From: a virus
Reading direction: 5' to 3' (one strand)
Virus record (IMG/VR): IMGVR_UViG_3300015371_000009
Span: 1-64,000 of that record
Length of the DNA stretch: 64,000 nt
Positions 62,754-64,000 of this stretch are shown piece by piece. The translations under genes were made by a program, and so were the position numbers. The notes beneath the pieces were generated by a model. That model worked only from the letters and a program-made list of their open reading frames with translations. It was not told the DNA's origin and searched no databases. Position 1 is the stretch's first letter. Each line of letters opens with the position of its first letter.

Positions 62754-63119
62754 ATGGCTCAGCGGTTTGCTGGCATCGCATACATCATGGTCGACGGCAC
62801 TCAGTGGCCGCTCCGCGGCAACTTCACAGTGTCGCCAAGCGCGGTCGAGCGCACGATGATCGCAGGACAAGACGGCGTGCACGGCTATCAGGAATTGCCG
62901 CGCGTCCCGTATATCGAGGGAGACATCTCCACGACACCGGAAGTCAGCCTTGAGGACCTCGAGGCGCAAACCGATGTCACGGTCGTGGCACAGCTCGCGA
63001 ATGGCATGCAGTACACGCTGGCCGGCGCGACGTGCAAAGCCGCACTGGAAGCAAACACCCGCGACGGCCAAGCCCGCGTTCGCTGGGAGGGCATCTGGTG
63101 CGAAGAACTCGCGCTCTGA
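62754..63119 (+). CDS. Tail tube protein (Mu gpM-like)
   Basis: A 121-residue protein behind CAGGAGAAG. It has YIMVDGTQWPLRGNFTVSPS, GQDGVHGYQELPRVPYIEGD and TVVAQLANGMQYTLAGATC, the Mu-type tube signature. It polymerises inside the sheath. Confidence 0.85.
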   Translation: MAQRFAGIAYIMVDGTQWPLRGNFTVSPSAVERTMIAGQDGVHGYQELPRVPYIEGDISTTPEVSLEDLEAQTDVTVVAQLANGMQYTLAGATCKAALEANTRDGQARVRWEGIWCEELAL

Positions 63120-63127
63120 GGTAGCCA

Positions 63128-63547
63128 ATGAACAAGCCGCAAAAACGAGAAGGCTTCATCACGGATGAGCCGCCAGAAAAGCCGCGGACAGTGCCGCAGC
63201 AAATCGACGCGCGCCCAATCGAGGAACCAGCCGCACCAGAGCCGCCGCAGGAGACTTGGCCGGTCAAGGTCAAGCTTCTGCATCGGCCAATCAAAAACAA
63301 TATCGGCGAGGAAGTGCGCGAGCTGATTTTCCGCGAGCCAACCGGCGGCGACATCAACCGCCATGGCAATCCAGTGCGGATCGATCAGTACGGCGAAGTG
63401 CTCATTGATGAGCGCAAGATGACGCTGATCATGGGGGCACTCAGCGGGATTCTGTCGCCGCTGCTCGAGCGGATGGACCCGCGCGATTGGAATTCCTGCG
63501 CTTATCGGTTGCGCAGTTTTTTTCTGCCCGATCCAGCGGCATGGTAG
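63128..63547 (+). CDS. Tail assembly chaperone (Mu gp41-like)
   Basis: A 139-residue protein. 'LIFREPTGGDINRHGNPVRI' and 'LIMGALSGILSPLLERMD' match the first tail-assembly chaperone of Mu-like phages. Its last codons hold a frameshift site. Confidence 0.8.
   Translation: MNKPQKREGFITDEPPEKPRTVPQQIDARPIEEPAAPEPPQETWPVKVKLLHRPIKNNIGEEVRELIFREPTGGDINRHGNPVRIDQYGEVLIDERKMTLIMGALSGILSPLLERMDPRDWNSCAYRLRSFFLPDPAAW
63517..63523 (+). promoter_or_regulatory. -1 frameshift slippery site (T TTT TTT)
   Basis: In frame it reads AGT TTT TTT CTG, a canonical X XXX XXX heptamer. A -1 slip continues as TCT GCC CGA and stays open into 63541-63717, joining the two chaperone frames. Confidence 0.75.
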
Positions 63548-63717
63548 GCGACGAAAGCAATATCATTCTCGACTGCTACCGACTGGCGCGCTGGTATCAC
63601 CAATCCCCCGAAGTGTTCCTGGCCATGCCGCTGGGCGAGGTGCGCATTCACCTGGAGCGCACGATCGAGTTGGCGCGTCTGATGGATCGGGAAACGAGTA
63701 GCAGCGACGATGGCTGA
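63541..63717 (+). CDS. Tail assembly chaperone, frameshift partner
   Basis: A 58-residue frame (MVGDESNIILDCYRLARWYH) in the -1 frame to 63128-63547, open upstream to 63487. It is likely made mainly as the C-terminal part of a frameshifted fusion, as in tail chaperones of other phages. Its ATG overlaps the first gene's stop by seven bases. Confidence 0.75.
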   Translation: MVGDESNIILDCYRLARWYHQSPEVFLAMPLGEVRIHLERTIELARLMDRETSSSDDG

Positions 63718-64000
63718 GTTCGAAGAACTTAAACTTGTCGTTAGCCTGTCCGACAACGCAACGGCCGGGCTGAAAGCACTGAACGCAGAGCTGGAGCGGC
63801 TCGGCGGCATTTCGCAGAAAAACACCACGCAGCTGGCGCAAGCGACGCGTGGCGTATCGCAAATGGGCGCTGCCTCGCGCACGGCAGCGCGCGAAATGAG
63901 GGAGTTGGAGCAACGGTTCGAAGGCCTTGGCAAGGGCATCGGCCAACTGGTCCTGCAGACCGGTTTGTTCACGTCAACGCCAGTGGCCAGCGCGCTGGGC
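63710..64000 (+). CDS. Tape measure protein, 5' part (runs off the window)
   Basis: 97 codons are visible: MAEFEELKLVVSLSDNATAG, then helical LNAELERLGGISQKNT and RTAAREMRELEQRFEGLGK. This is the start of Mu-like tape measure proteins, which set tail length. It overlaps the chaperone frame by eight bases and is cut by the end of the window. Confidence 0.75.
   Translation, partial: MAEFEELKLVVSLSDNATAGLKALNAELERLGGISQKNTTQLAQATRGVSQMGAASRTAAREMRELEQRFEGLGKGIGQLVLQTGLFTSTPVASALG

Noticed and set aside
61164-63128. A 654-aa minus-strand ORF
   Set aside because: Shadow of the sheath and tube genes. High GC leaves antisense frames open.

Overview
The window reads as the genome of a temperate tailed phage with a contractile tail (a myovirus with Mu-like tail genes) that infects an alphaproteobacterium, probably of the Rhizobiales. 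The grounds are a high-GC genome dense in short, often overlapping genes; an integrase beside a tRNA-Arg-like att core; an HK97-type capsid with a Mu-type sheath, tube and chaperones; promoters with the alphaproteobacterial CTATAT -10; and many small Cys-rich and single-pass membrane proteins. The att core (13149-13194) is flanked on both sides by the same arm-type direct repeats. Paralogous genes and one hairpin family occur on both sides of it. The sequence is therefore best explained as an intact, non-integrated phage genome carrying attP, not a prophage cut at a host junction.

Layout. 17-519: two small exported proteins (+). 572-4715: leftward run of small genes ending in an XRE repressor-like gene. 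5032-10164: rightward run of small Zn-binding or secreted proteins ending in a TPR-glycosyltransferase. 10221-10390: three tandem hairpins. 10395-12922: leftward ParB-like gene, tandem paralogs and a two-domain HTH protein. 13021-14677: attP, integrase, excisionase. 14693-18075: four tandem hairpins and small leftward genes. 18304-23634: leftward recombination block (RecT, ParB-like protein, a 0.95-kb pentamer repeat array, a conserved phage protein, a YqaJ-type exonuclease). 24094-26475 and 27661-34290: rightward replication and regulation (GapR-like protein, C5 methyltransferase, RuvC-like resolvase, primase-helicase, TSCPD protein, NusG paralog). 34661-37407: HNH, terminase small and large subunits. 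37414-46241: accessory genes (cassette behind terL, SAM methyltransferase, proline-rich and collagen-like proteins, a PEP-CTERM-like protein, leftward small genes). 46297-50613: three large multidomain proteins resembling virion-carried effectors. 50568-52947: leftward genes including a small-alarmone-hydrolase-like HD protein. 53102-64000: protease-capsid fusion, portal, collagen fibre-like protein, connectors, sheath, tube, frameshifted chaperone pair and the start of the tape measure.

The strongest unexplained signal is a dispersed family of 11 hairpins: stems differ and covary, the loop is almost always exactly 30 nt (10 of 11), and a conserved 10-mer sits at a fixed place in it. Other notable signals are a shared operator embedded in six leftward promoters (13-bp GGYCA-N3-TGRCC), a 10-unit pentamer repeat array, a 35-bp palindromic repeat shared by the ParB-like gene and a late intergenic region, a duplicated terL 3' end around a cassette, and a nested 47-codon gene. 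All functions are read from sequence by eye. No database search or folding calculation was run.
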